Part shown: positions 13,438 through 24,735 of the stretch, in pieces
How positions within the stretch are numbered: position 1 is the stretch's first letter
Layout of the letters: each line of letters begins with the position of its first letter
From: Asterias rubens
Taxonomy: Eukaryota > Echinodermata > Asteroidea > Forcipulatida > Asteriidae
NCBI RefSeq assembly: GCF_902459465.1
Contig: NC_047066.1
Location: 19,285,047 to 19,349,046, forward strand
DNA length: 64,000 nucleotides
Reading direction: 5' to 3'
Notes under the pieces: model-generated
The model's database searches: none
What the model saw: only the letters and a program-made list of their open reading frames with translations
What the model was told of the DNA's origin: nothing
Position numbers and translations under genes: made by a program

Positions 13438-13879
13438 GCCACATTTCATTCAGATCGAGCGCTTTTGAGCTATAAAAGCATTTCTTTTCAGAAATTAATA
13501 ATGATGAAAACCACCCATTTTAAAGGGGATTTTGTGTGAATCCTAATGCTACTTTAAAGACATCTTTCAAATCATAATGATTTCATAACAAACGCATTTT
13601 AAGGCGTTCGATTCAAAGGTGTACCTTTTAAATTTTACCTTGAGTAAGTAACAATTCTAGGGATTTATATGAAATCTTCGAGTAATGGAGCGTGGCGCAG
13701 CGTCCGGTTGTAGACTCCGTGAAAAAACATCGTCTCAACATGTTTTAAAGCATTTCACAGAGGAATTTTACATCATTTGATTATGACGGTAAAGACTTGT
13801 AATTTTCTCCCCACTCTCGTCTTTATTGAAAACGGAGTGCATCAAAAAACTTAATTATACCTTGGAGTTCCTGTGTCAA

Positions 13880-14342
13880 AGCAGGGTATACTTTTGGTAA
13901 ATGTCAAAGACCAGTATCGTCACTTGGTGTATCCCGCATATGCATTAAAAAACAAGGTTGTGAAAATAAAGGCTCAATGGGAGATTTTGGAGCGCTATGT
14001 GGCAGCAGACTTATCACGTAAATTCCCCTAGTTTACGTAGTTCTGAGCATGTGCACATTACCGAGGACAATGGATTTACCTGGTAAGCCTGCTGCCACCT
14101 AGCGTCCCAAAAGTCCCCCATTGGTCATCGAGATTGCAGGAAATAATGCCCTGCATAATGTGTGCCTTCAGATGCCTGGAAAGGCTTCATGCCCGAGCCT
14201 TTTTCGGATTCAAACTTTTTGGTGAAAGTTACCTCTCTCTAAAATTACATTTTTTAACAATGATGTGAAATATCAACAGCTCTAAATTGATCATACCAAT
14301 ACTTTTTTGAATAATTACCAGAGGTGTACCCCTTCCCTTTAA
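13880..14342. mobile_element. Family A-related MITE interrupted by a family D hairpin
   Basis: Left end gtatacttttggtaaatgtc and right end aattaccagaggtgtacccc bracket a body split at gctcaatgg / attggtcatcga by the hairpin at 13982-14119. Confidence 0.75.
13982..14119. mobile_element. Family D palindromic element
   Basis: The left arm gattttggagcgctatgtgg with cagcagactta pairs with taagcctgctgcca and ctagcgtcccaaaagtc. The same arms and loop (gagcatgtgcacattaccga) occur at 54922-55059. Confidence 0.85.
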
Positions 14343-14811
14343 CATAGACATTTGAGGCGACCATCAAAACGAAGTCTTGGAAGCTGGCTTATTTCGTCGT
14401 GCCATGGTAAATTATTAGCAACTATCACACCTTTGGGCTTCGAAACGATGTGAATAAAATATCCGTCTCAACTCCGTTAACAAAAGAGGGAAAACCTGCA
14501 TGCTCCAGAACATTTCGCTGGACAACATTCAATGTTCCCGACAGACCAAATTCTACAAAACCTTTTAACGCTGCCCTGCTGAGCCTTTTAATTCACCTCG
14601 CGGGGGCTTCAATTGATGCCCGTTGCATTGAATATGACAATTGATGTTCCCCTTCGGACTTCGTTCTTTAAGAATCGCAGACATTTGCAGCTCGCTCTAC
14701 GGCCTAAAACGGAACATGTATAGAGAAGAAACTAGACAGAATTGTAAAATCTTCGGAATGAGGCCATCTTATAGAAATAGGTTAAAAGGAGTGAAAGAAA
14801 ACACAATTATC

Positions 14812-15200
14812 TTTAAAGACAGTGGACACTATTGGTAATTGTCAAAATCCAGTCTGCTCACTTGGTGTATATCAACATATGCATAAAATAACAAACCTGT
14901 GAAAATTTGAGCTTGATTGGTCGTCGGAGTTGCGAGATAACTATGAAAGAAAAAAACACCCTTGTCACATGAAGTTGTGTGCTTTCAGATGCTTGATTTC
15001 TAGACCTCAAGTTCTAAACTTGAGGTCTCGAAATCAAATTCGTGGACAATTACTTCTTTCTCGAAAAATACGTCACTTCAGAGGGAGCCGTTTCTCACAA
15101 TGTTTTATACTACCAACCTCTCCCCATTACTCGTCACTAAGTAAGGTTTTATGCTAATAATTATTTTGAGTAATTACCAATAGTGTCCACTGCCTTTAAA
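14812..15200. mobile_element. Family A MITE, full length
   Basis: Opposite orientation to the 11.3-kb copy; left end agacagtggacactattggt, central palindrome, right end ccaatagtgtccactgcctt. Confidence 0.9.
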
Positions 15201-15890
15201 AGGGGACAGACGCAACTTTTCTAATACTACATTCATGGAGTGGAATATGTCATTATAATGTTGTATGTCTTCTTTATGAAAATATAACAACAAAAGCAAA
15301 CAAACTGAACCAAAAAGCAACCCAACAAACAGAAAGATTGAAACAAAGAAAACTAACCCAAAACATTTAGAACTTCACTGTTTACGGCACCAACATTAGG
15401 CGTATACTAAAAACAATAAATGCCCCTCAATTGGGCTTTTATTTGTCTCATTTCTTTAAATAACACACCCAGCAACTATCACTTTGAAGTCCTGATGAAA
15501 ATGAGGGAGCGAAGCATATAACAAACCTTTTAGCACCTTTTAGAACCTTTTAAAAGAGAAGGCCAATCCAAGCCATGGCACTCAATGAAAAAACATTGGC
15601 ATCGAATGCTTAGTCCATAACTAGGACAAAATAAGATTAACTTTGACAGTGAGCGCGGACAGCGAAATCCAAAATCAATGCAAAATCAAGGGTATCCTTG
15701 TTGTGCAAGCGTTACTCTCACAAATTATTCATTATAAAAAGGGCAATATTTACGAAACGTTCGATTTTCTGCAAGGGACTTTGCCTTGACGTCACCACGC
15801 AGCCATTTTAGGAGTCAAACGTAACCTTGCTCAAGGCGGTCGCAGTTTTCACTCAGAAAGAGTTCTCAGGTCCAATGCACAATCTTCCTT
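15201..15890. other. No feature recognised
   Basis: No coding or repeat signal beyond short A-rich runs. Confidence 0.4.
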
Positions 15891-15957
15891 AAAGGCACTG
15901 GACACTATTGGCACACTCAAAACAACAATTATTAGCATTTAAAAACTTACTTACATA
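15891..15957. mobile_element. Family A MITE, left-end fragment
   Basis: Begins ttaaaggcactggacactat and keeps attattagcattt, then is lost. Confidence 0.6.
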
Positions 15958-16597
15958 AAACTTTATTAATGTATAATGTATGAGCACGACGCCCGTATAC
16001 TATACTGCGCGCAGTTCATTCCGCACTCCCGTATTACTGTTCGCATACGGAGTCCAAGTATACACCTCACACCACGCAAGCACTGCGTAAACATACACTG
16101 ATGTGCATGTGTGCACGCATACCTTACGGATCCGGTTTGTGGGTCTAACTAATGTTGTTCTACTGTTCTCTTTTCTAAAGACTTCCGTTGTGGGGTTTAG
16201 GTTAAAAACGAAATCCCTAATGGGGTCCCGCATGTTTCATTGTCTAAATACCCCCACAAGGGTGCTACCGTTAGCCCACATAAACTTTACATAGCTAGCT
16301 CGGGTGGTAGCACCATAGCGCAAAGGTAAAACATAAAAATATCAAATAAATATTAACAAATTAATTTAGTTACATTCAAATTAAGAGTTATAATAAAGTC
16401 TGTGTGTGGCACTGATTTTATCCTTCAAGAATCGTCGTCACAGTGTCTGCATAACAACTGACCCACTTCTCCAGGGGGAATTTACCGAAGGATACGCCGT
16501 GTGCAATTATGTTTTAGTGTGCAATGGTGCATGAAGAATAAATATCCTTAGAGGGACTGGTGAAAGTTGCATTTGACGATGGGGCGGGGGCTTGCTC
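15958..16597. other. No feature recognised
   Basis: Overlapping short frames on both strands near 16.0-16.3 kb; no gene supported. Confidence 0.4.
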
Positions 16598-17005
16598 AAG
16601 CTTATAAGGGATTTGGGTTCTTTTTGTAGGACACATAACCAAAGATTATAGAGCGCCGCAAGGCGCAAGATGCGGAACTAAAGCTTTATCTATTGTTGGA
16701 ACGTGAAATACGCATGGGCGCCATTTCAGCAAGTGATTGTTTTGTTTCCCATTGATAGGAATGGTCATTGTCTGCACTGATCTGCACAGGTCTATTGTTG
16801 TATCAAAATAGTTACTTGCCGAAATGGCGTCCAGTGGGATTTCACATTCCAGCCCGAGTTCCGCATCTTGCGCCTTGCGGTGCTATATTATCTTTGCACA
16901 TAACATAACAGATTCCCATTTAACATACATGGCTTGAAGATTATGATGGTAGAAACTTGCCAGGTGCTGTAGCTTTTGAGAAATGAGTAAAACGATGTCA
17001 CAAAA
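16598..17005. mobile_element. Family F element split by a hAT-like MITE
   Basis: The left piece (ttctttttgtaggacac) and the right piece (agattatgatggtagaaac, gagaaatgagtaaaac) match family F at 9.2-9.6 kb. They are separated by 16640-16896. Confidence 0.7.
16640..16896. mobile_element. Family E (hAT-like) MITE with 8-bp target duplication
   Basis: Terminal inverted repeats caaagattatagagcgc ... ctatattatctttg are flanked on both sides by cacataac (16632-16639 and 16897-16904). The interior is a long palindrome (aaggcgcaagatgcggaact / gagttccgcatcttgcgcc). Confidence 0.9.
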
Positions 17006-17191
17006 ATAATTTTACAGTACTAACACAACAGCATGTTTTGGGTCACATCTCCTTATTGTTATTCATTTTAATTTTTATTTACATATTTTTGAAGAAAAAT
17101 AATAACAGCGTGACTGGGTTGGGGTAGGAGGGGAAGCAGAAGTTGGTACGAATCCTCACGTAATTCAACCACAAACCATATTAATATTGCT

Positions 17192-17472
17192 TGAGAGCTC
17201 ATTGGTCGTCGAAGTAGCGAAATAATAATGAAAGAAAAACACCCTTGTCACACAAAGTTGTGTGCATTCGAATGCTTGATTTCGAGACCTCAAATTCTAA
17301 ATCTGAGGTATCGAAATCAAATTCGTGGAAAATTACTTATTTCTCGAAAACTACGTAACTTCAGAGGGAGCCGTTTCTCACAATGTTTTATACTATCAAC
17401 CGCTCTCAATTACCCGTTACCAAGTAAGGTTTTATGCTGATAATTCACCAATAGTGTCCACTGCCTTTAAAA
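17192..17472. mobile_element. Family A MITE, 5'-truncated
   Basis: Starts within gagctcattggtcgtcgaag, keeps the central palindrome and the right end ccaatagtgtccactgcctt. Confidence 0.85.
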
Positions 17473-17473
17473 G

Positions 17474-17646
17474 TAAAACCTGGTTCATACTTCCAGCGAA
17501 AGCGAAGCAATTTTTGACGTCAAATGGCTGATTTTCCCAGCGAATGTTTCGCCGGAGTTACTTAATATTGTTAAGAATCATTTGTTGCAAATTTGCGACG
17601 TCAAAAATTCAATCACATTTGCAGAGAGTATGAACCGGGCTTTATG
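17474..17646. mobile_element. Small TIR element
   Basis: aaacctggttcatacttcc at the left is mirrored by gagtatgaaccgggcttt at the right; internal tttttgacgtcaaa pairs with ttgcgacgtcaaaaa. Confidence 0.7.
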
Positions 17647-18539
17647 CTCAAACGGCCGGCAGAAATGTTTAGCAACATTCAAAGGCGTAATTGCCAACTT
17701 ATTGCAAATTTGCAGATTTCTATTTACAAGGTCGCAAAAGAAATATCATTACAAAAAAAGCAAACAGAAGCAAAGAATATTCCATTGTTTTCACAAAAGC
17801 CAGCAGGGAAGAGGATGGTCGACCTTTCGATTTCATCAATATCGTACAAGTAGTGGAAATTTTAGTGAAGAAGAGCCAAAATTTAGCCTTGAATTATGTC
17901 TATATAATGAAATAGAACGACTGAAACCAGAATAGCTTCTTGATAACTATGCCAGTGTTTAAAAGGCAATGGGGTTGACAACATATTTTGTTTTGTACAA
18001 TATGTATACATGTACACATATAATAAACTATCGGTAAAATAATCTAGTGTGCATCCTTTACTTGTAGTACACATGAAACACATTGTCATCACAACCAGTG
18101 GAAATATCATAAAATTGTGCAACCCCGTGTGTGTAGAAGTGAAAAATGGGAAACGCGTCGAGTTTTGTGTTCAGATTGTGCTTATTTTGATCACATCAAT
18201 ATGAACATACATAATGCATGTATGATACACATTAAGACACTAACTATAAACCACAAAGTGCTGACCACTGGGATGTACAACACAAATACGATTAGGCTAC
18301 AGACGGCTTTCTTCAAGGCCTCCGTGGCTTAGATAACTGTGTAGCCGATGAGTGACTGGAACCGGAGACTACGCGAGTGGCACAGCCAGGAGGACCTCTT
18401 TTCAACCTGCCACAAATATTATAAGTGCAAGCGCCCTTTTTCATACAATATGCAATCACAAACAAACGAACATTTATAATGCTCCTGATTTCTTAACTTT
18501 TGTTTGATTTTTTTTATATTGTCGGCTCTGAAAATAAAC
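17647..18539. other. No feature recognised
   Basis: Overlapping frames of 74-117 codons near 17.6-17.9 kb are partly inside the TIR element and show no domain. Confidence 0.4.
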
Positions 18540-18830
18540 CGGTGTGGTATCGACGTTTCGAACAGTACCCGTCTTCCGTCCAGCTTTCTCCTTAGACGAG
18601 CAGAGAAGACTCGAAACGTCGAGACAATACCGACTCTTTTCAGACCTAACACTCCTCCAAATGAGATTTTACACATGGTTGTTGTACCCACAAGTTAACT
18701 ATTCTGAAGACGAGCAGAGTATACTACTCGAAACGTCGATACTACAACGGCTCTTTTCGGAGCCAAAACCCCCCTCAAAATACATATTACACGCAGTCAT
18801 GGTTGTACCCGCAAGCTTTTGTAGTTAACT
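18540..18830. repeat. Tandem repeat downstream of the GPCR gene
   Basis: gacgagcagag, actcgaaacgtcga, cggctcttttcgga / cgactcttttcaga and atggttgttgtaccc / atggttgtaccc occur twice (18594-18697 and 18711-18817). The gtttcga/tcgaaac words form short hairpins. Confidence 0.75.
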
Positions 18831-18891
18831 CTTATCTTATTCCCGTAAGGTATAGTTCAGCTCGCTTCGGTTGTGTCCAAAATTTACTAAT

Positions 18892-21266
18892 TTATCCGAC
18901 AGTAGGCAGGCCTACAGACTTTGTAGAGGGATCGGCTGGTACCACCGGTGTGACCCTTCCAATTTTACAGAACGCAACCTCTTTAAGGGCGTTGCGAAAT
19001 GGTCTATTTCTGACGGTGTAGATGAAGGGATTCAGGCAGGAATTCATGACTCCCATGATGACACCGATGTGGTAGTAGGGATGGGTGAAGTCGACATCGA
19101 CGCCCAGCATGAAGCAGAAGAACATGGTCTGGTTTGGACCCCAGCAGACGGCGTAAGTGATGACCACGAAGAGGAGGGTTCGCTGGAGTTCCTGGGACGC
19201 CTGGACCTGCCATAGTTTACGCCGTGCTGCTACTGCATCTGTTTTCAAGATGGGTTAGAAGGGGATGTCATTTTATTAAAGTAAAAAATGTGCTTGTACT
19301 GTGCGGTTTCCATTTCACAGCGATGCTTACCGTAAGCACACAAAAAAGCATGCTAATCTTTAGGTGCTTATTGCACGAAAAGGAATGACGTCCGAATATT
19401 TTGACTGAAAACAATATGCGCACACTGAATGGTAATATTAAGTAGCAAATGATGATTTTTTAATGGCAACTGACACATTTTGCATAGCATTTGATAAGGG
19501 AAATCGTTCACTGTAAATGCTCCAAAGTGCCAGGGGATACAACAATCTTAAAAATTATTGGCAAAGTTAACTTTTGTTTAGAAGCCTACAGCAGCATTCG
19601 ATAGTACGAGGCATTTTGAATAACATTTCACTTCGAAGTGACGTGGTTATGTAAAACGATATCAGTTGTTATGCCCCAAAATTTGAATCCAAGCGTTACT
19701 GCAGTACCGCCTCTCGGATTGTGTTTTCCTTCTCTCTAAATATAAAAGAGTGAAAAACACCACTCTTTACATTTCGAGTTGTCCCTCATATGGCTCTTTA
19801 AAAAGAGTGGTGGTTATTTCACTATTTTAGAGAGGTTTCACTCCAGGACAGAATGCAAACTTCAATCTGAACGAGTGGAAGACCACTCGAAAAAGAGTTG
19901 TCCCTCTTAATCATATGGCTCTTCAAAGAGTCTTTTTTTTCTTCACTTTTTTTCGCATTTAGAGAGTTCTAGTTATTCCTGCGTGAACATAACCGCTCCA
20001 GTTTTTCGGCGATATATTCTAACACGAGACTACCTTTTGAAGTGAAGTTTTCACATGTTAGTTTTATTGAATGTATACATCTACATTTGCAACTTCGCTT
20101 TTATTAGAGGCAGTGGACACGATTGGTAATTACTCAAAATAATTATAAGCCTAAAATTTCACTTGGTAACGAGTAACGGGGAGGGGTTGGTAGTATGAAA
20201 CATTGTCAGAAACGGCTCCCTCTGAAGTAACGCAGTTTTCGTGACAGAATTAATTTTCCACAAATTTGATTTCAAGACCCCAGATTTAGAATTTGAGGTC
20301 TCGAAATCAAGCATCTGAAGCACACAACTCGGTGCGAAAAGGGTGTTTTTTCTTTGATTATTATCTCGGAAATTCGACGACCAATGGAGCTCAAATTTTC
20401 ACACGTTTGTTATTTTATGCATGTTGAGATACAGCAAGTGAGAATACTGGTCTTTGACAATTACCAAAGTGTCAGCTTTTAAACGCCTGCGAAATCTGCA
20501 CCAAAGTTTATAAGAATACGGTCGTCTGTGGTAAATAAATTTTAACACGGACCTATTTAAAAAACTTACCTGTATGCTGCTGGGTGATTTTCTCAACTTG
20601 TTTCTTCAAGGATGAGATCATTTTCCACTGCACAGCAAACATGACTACCAGTGGTCCAACATAGTGCATGAGATATGGGTACACCCCCATGAAGACCTGC
20701 GACCCGAAGGTAGGCCAGCCGTGGTATGTGCAACCAGTTTCTGGCACCAAAGAGAACACGGCGAAGAAATAGGAGAGGGAGCCAAATGCCTCTACCCATA
20801 TGAAGAAGATGATAATGCCAATCTTCTTTGAGGTGAAGTATGACTTGTATTTGAGGGGGTAGACAATAGCTACGAAGCGCTCGAGGTTGACTAACACAAG
20901 GCTCCCTTCCGAGGCATGCATGCAAACCCATTGCATGTACTTGCTCACGTAGAACCGGCAGAGGAAATCGCCGTATGGACCGTGCATGGGTGGTGGGGTG
21001 GGGAAGAGGTTAACGGGTAGAGCCATTATGCAGACCATGATGTCCACCACGGAGAGGTGAACCAAGAGGTTGCTGGTTTTGTTGCGAAGCGCTCGGACTC
21101 GTGTCAGAACGATGCAGACCATCACGTTACCGATAATCCCTACCGTGCAGATGAGCGCGTAGGCGGTACGGACCGGCACGCTGTGTTCGATACCACCAAC
21201 GGACCATCCGGTGTTCGACGTTGCGCCAGGTTCAGTCACCGAAGTGGTGTCGTTATTCTCATCCAT
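18892..21266 (-). CDS. Class A (rhodopsin-family) G protein-coupled receptor, two exons
   Basis: Seven-helix plasma-membrane receptor that would signal through heterotrimeric G proteins. Exon 1 is 21266-20570 and exon 2 is 19238-18892; the phase-1 junction is GT-AG and the product is about 347 residues. Visible hallmarks in order: an extracellular N terminus with an N-D-T glycosylation sequon; TM1 with GN (GIIGNVMVC); TM2 with LSVVD; the conserved Cys before TM3 (FLCRF); an ERF variant of the DRY motif at the TM3 end (NLERFVAIVYP); an ECL2 Cys (ETGCTYHGW); a basic third loop; CWGP in TM6; NPFIY in TM7 followed by a helix-8-like RNRPF. TM7 has no Schiff-base lysine, so it is not an opsin. The overall look is of an invertebrate peptide-receptor-like orphan; the ligand cannot be read from sequence. 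The start is the first ATG, 38 residues or so before TM1. Confidence 0.9.
19296..19400. mobile_element. Family B-related fragment in the GPCR intron
   Basis: gatttccatttca...gcgctgct...gcaagcacac of the 42.65-kb copy is matched here by ggtttccatttcacagcgat and gtaagcacacaaaaaagcat. Confidence 0.55.
19590..20105. mobile_element. Repeat related to 22190-22440, interrupted by a hairpin
   Basis: aacatttcacttcgaagtg, aagcgttactgc, cggcgatat and ccttttgaa..gaa.ttttcaca occur in the same order at 22.2-22.4 kb without the 19.73-19.98-kb insert. Confidence 0.7.
19729..19831. mobile_element. Short hairpin element (ctctctaaatataaaagagt)
   Basis: The left arm ctctctaaatataaaagagt with caccactcttt pairs with aaagagtggtgg and cactattttagagag. 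A degenerate second unit follows to about 19985. Confidence 0.75.
20106..20482. mobile_element. Family A MITE in the GPCR intron
   Basis: Left end aggcagtggacacgattggt, central palindrome, right end ttaccaaagtgtcagctttt. Confidence 0.85.
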
Positions 21267-21285
21267 AGTTCGGACTTCAAAACCA

Positions 21286-21620
21286 CAAAAACCACGCTAC
21301 TGCGAGCTGCAATGATGATAAAATTGGGCACAAGCTCAACACCACCTTCAAAATAAACCTATATAGAAACACGATACTGCGAGTTGCAACGATGACGAAA
21401 ATGGGCACAAGATCAAAACCACCGTTCAATTGAACCCGGAACCACACTACTGCGAGTTGCAATGATGATTTAAACAGGGCACAGAATCAAATGAACCTGG
21501 AACCACGATAGTCCGAGTTGTAACGATGACGATATTAGGCACAAGCTTAACACCATATTTCAAATGAACCTGGAACCACGAGTCTGCGAGTTTGGCGATG
21601 GCGAAATTGGGCACAACAAC
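21286..21620. repeat. Tandem repeat just upstream of the GPCR start codon
   Basis: Five diverged units of about 60-80 bases, each with tgcgagttgcaa-gatga then gggcacaag, start near 21301, 21370, 21451, 21512 and 21585. The array starts about 20 bases above the ATG, so it occupies the presumed 5' UTR or promoter. Confidence 0.8.
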
Positions 21621-22189
21621 CAATTGCGAGTACGATTGTCTGAGTTTGTCTGGATATGTAGTAGCCTACAGAGTTACTATTAACCACAGCGCGATATCCC
21701 ACTTAATTCTTCTCCTACATCAAATTTCCGAAAAATCTTTTTATTTATAGGCACAAAAATCCTGTTAGAATTACTTCCACTTGATAGAGCATGACCATTA
21801 GGGAAATGCTTGCAGCATAGTTCTTATCAAACAGTTTCCAACACGACTTTTAGTGGCAATGCATGTGCAGCGTTCTGTGAGCCGAACTTCATAGTATTAT
21901 ATAAAGAGGGATGTAACTTCTATCCCTGACTGATGGTGACATTACAGCTACACTTATATGTTCAAAAATAGGTCCACTGTGTTTACGCTCTACAATGCCA
22001 TGTTGCGATCAAATTGTGCGGATGGATATATTATATGCACTCATGTACAAGAAGAAACAAGTACGCAGTTATACCAAACATGTGGTGTTTGGGGCAGACA
22101 ATGGGGAAACATTTCAAAGATCATTTTGGTAAAGACTCTGAAAGGTATTAATGGCAATACAAACTTGCGTGGTATGAAGTACGGCAGCT
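21621..22189. other. No gene recognised
   Basis: A TATA-like tattatataaag lies at about 21895 on the plus strand, with no gene downstream that I can support. Confidence 0.35.
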
Positions 22190-22440
22190 TTGGATGGTAT
22201 AATGCATTTTGAGAAACATTTCACTTCGAAGTGTTATATACAGTTGTGGAAAAATATATCACTTTTTATCCCGAAAATGTTGAATATGAGAAGCGTTACC
22301 GCGGTAACGTTGACATTTTAATTGCTTCGGCGATATCTCAAAAACGCAACCACCTTTTGAAATGAAATTTTCACAGATAAATTTTATTGAATACAGTTAC
22401 GTTTATATAGGATTAAAACAATCGAACGGTAAAAAAAGGG
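22190..22440. mobile_element. Dispersed repeat, uninterrupted relative of 19590-20105
   Basis: Shares aacatttcacttcgaagtg, a gaagcgttaccgc / caagcgttactgc pair, cggcgatat and ttttattgaata with the GPCR-intron copy. Confidence 0.65.
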
Positions 22441-22483
22441 TATACTTTGCCTTTAAATGCTATTCTTTGTCAAACTGGTAACC

Positions 22484-22900
22484 AGTACTACAGACCAGTA
22501 ACAGATCAGTCTACAGACCAGTTACAGATCAGTCTACAGACCAGTTACAGATCAGTCTACAGACCAGTAACAGATCAGTCTACGGACCAGTTACAGATCA
22601 GTCTACAGACCAGTTACAGATCAGTCTACAGACCAGTTACAGATCAGTCTACAGACCAGTTACAGATCAGTCTACAGACCAGTTACAGATAAGTCTACAG
22701 ACCAGTAACAGATCAGTCTACAGACCAGTTACAGATCAGTCTACAGACCAGTTACAGATCAGTCTACAGACCAGTAACAGATCAGTCTACAGACCAGTAA
22801 CAGATCAGTCTACAGACCAGTTACATATCAGTCTACAGACCAGTAACAGATCAGTCTACAGACCAGTAACAGATCAGTCTACAGACCAGTAACAGATCAG
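22484..22900. repeat. 23-bp minisatellite, left block
   Basis: About 18 units of acagatcagtctacagaccagtt, mostly differing only by gtt/gta. Long frames here simply reflect the lack of stops in the unit. Confidence 0.95.
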
Positions 22901-23142
22901 GGCCCAATTTCATAGGGCTGCTTAAGCACAAAATTCTGCTTATGCAAAATAATCAATGCTTATTAAAATCAGAAACCGGCCAAGACTCCACTAAATTGTT
23001 ATGCTAAGTAAACAATAGCTCAATACCAGTCACAAGCAATGTATATGGCATGAAATTTTGGCCAGTAACATGTGTCAAATAAGCAAGCTATTTTCGTGCT
23101 TAACCATTTTTGTTTGCTTCAGCAGCTCTATGAAATTGGCCC
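22901..23142. mobile_element. Family B MITE inserted inside the minisatellite
   Basis: Ends are ggcccaatttcatagggctg and agctctatgaaattggcccc (inverted). The 23-bp array stops exactly at its left edge and resumes at its right edge. Confidence 0.9.
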
Positions 23143-23286
23143 CAGTCTACAGACCAGTTACAGATCAGTCTACAGACCAGTCTACAGACCAGTTACAGAT
23201 CAGTCTACAGACCAGTCTACAGATCAGTTACAAATCAGTCTACAGACCAGTCTACAGATCAGTTACAGTTCAGTCTACAGACCAGA
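23143..23286. repeat. 23-bp minisatellite, right block with 12-bp half units
   Basis: The same unit as 22484-22900, with extra ctacagaccagt half units interspersed. Confidence 0.95.
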
Positions 23287-24329
23287 TAGCACAATCATTC
23301 TGAACCATTTGCAGTTTGTTAATCTGGGTTGTGTCAGGCAAGCTAACAAATTTTGTTACAACAATTTAACAAGCCTGTCACAAAGGCATTAAGGGATATG
23401 CAGATTTTCAAGAGATTATATAAAATGCATTATTAAAAACAATAAATAAAAGTATAGCAGTTATACAAAAACATGTGGTGCTTGGCGTAGGCAGTGGAGG
23501 AACAAACATTTATATTAAAAAAAAATCTGTGTGCGGGTTTTATACTACAGGAGGCGGCGCTATGGGGAACAGCGAGAATCATGCACAGAACCTTGAAAAT
23601 CTATAAAGGTTACCGGATGACGTAGTTACATGCAAGGGGAAATGTGATCCAATGATCCAAGCGCGTCCAGTTCAAAATCCTGTCCGTTTGTTTGATTGAC
23701 ATTTTGATTTTGTTATTTTCCATTCAATGCCACTGTATACGCACTGCGTGAATAAATTGAATGGTTTTGGCATTTAACTATTGCTTTATGTGCATCAGTC
23801 GGACCTATAGTCATGGCATCCGCATATTGGATTGGTCGAGTGAGAAGGGGGCAGAAGAAGTAAATGTTTGCATGGCTGTTCAAATTGCTTTTTCCTTCTA
23901 CGTTTTCTTGACTTTGCCTTTCATTTCATTTCCCGAACAAAAAAAAAATGCTTTCTAGGGCAGAAATTCCTAAACTGTAATCTAGTTTTTTCAATTTAAT
24001 GAAATCATGACAAAAGAAATGTTTGTATGAAAGGTAAAATTGCGTTTTCCTTCTACGTTTCTAATTTTGGAACAGAGCCCATTTAATGAAACAAACAAAG
24101 GTTGACCTGTTTTCACTTCAATTAAAAGCATTCGTGCTTTCTTTTACTGAAAGAAATATGAAGATCGGTTTTGAGAATAGGGAAGATTTGGTACAAACTG
24201 CAGTCAATCCAAAAGAAAAACACGATTATTTTACGAATATGTGAAATTGTTATTTTTATGATTTACAAACGCAGAAGGCTATTGTTTTTAATTCTGTATA
24301 TTTATAATCATCTTAATTGAAACTTTATT
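23287..24329. other. No feature recognised
   Basis: A piece near 23455-23520 resembles 22060-22110 (gcagttata, acatgtggtg, ttgg); otherwise nothing. Confidence 0.35.
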
Positions 24330-24640
24330 TCATAAAATTTTACATAGTAGTAATTACCAAGCTATATAGGGCATTTCACAATCATCATATCTATGCGCTT
24401 TATATTAGTGCCATCGTCATTGGGCCAGTAATATTCCTTTAATCTTTCTGCGCTCCCTGGGGAGTATACAGCCCCAAGCTGTCGTGGGCGCCCGAAGGCT
24501 TTTTCATTTGCAATATCAACCCCTACCCTTGCAGGTATCCATTTATACCCCTTGGTGAAGAGAAGCAATTAAAGTAAAGTATCTTGCTCACACAAGTGTC
24601 TCGAGCGGGATTCGAACCCACACTCTGGTGACTTAAACAA
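24330..24640 (-). mobile_element. tRNA-derived SINE on the minus strand
   Basis: Read on the minus strand, a tRNA-like B box (GGTTCGAATCC) is followed by CTTCTCTTCACCAAGGGG and a segment with CTGTATACTCCCCAGGGAG. The same order occurs on the plus strand at 59169-59475, which defines the family. Confidence 0.7.
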
Positions 24641-24687
24641 CAGAACTTGAATTTATAACATGATCAGCAATGAGATACTTTATAACG

Positions 24688-24735
24688 CTAGGTGGCAGCA
24701 GACTTGCCAAGTTAATTTCAACTGTTCAGAAACTT
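24688..24735. mobile_element. Family D element, one arm only
   Basis: gctaggtggcagcagacttg matches one arm of the 13982 and 54922 hairpins. Confidence 0.5.

Noticed and set aside
17582..17935. 117-codon frame with basic C-terminal part
   Set aside because: It starts inside a TIR element, overlaps other frames equally long, and shows no recognisable family or splice context.
19004..19213. His/Leu-rich minus-strand frame
   Set aside because: Shadow of GPCR exon 2 in another frame.
18892..21266. Opsin
   Set aside because: The TM7 segment (MGVMNSCLNPFIYTV) has no lysine for retinal attachment.
22447..22692. 81-codon open frame of TDQ/YRSVYRPV repeats
   Set aside because: It follows exactly from a 23-bp DNA unit without stops in three frames; no start context or flanking gene.
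22484..23286. Possible CRISPR-like array
   Set aside because: Direct units are contiguous with no unique spacers, and the DNA is eukaryotic.
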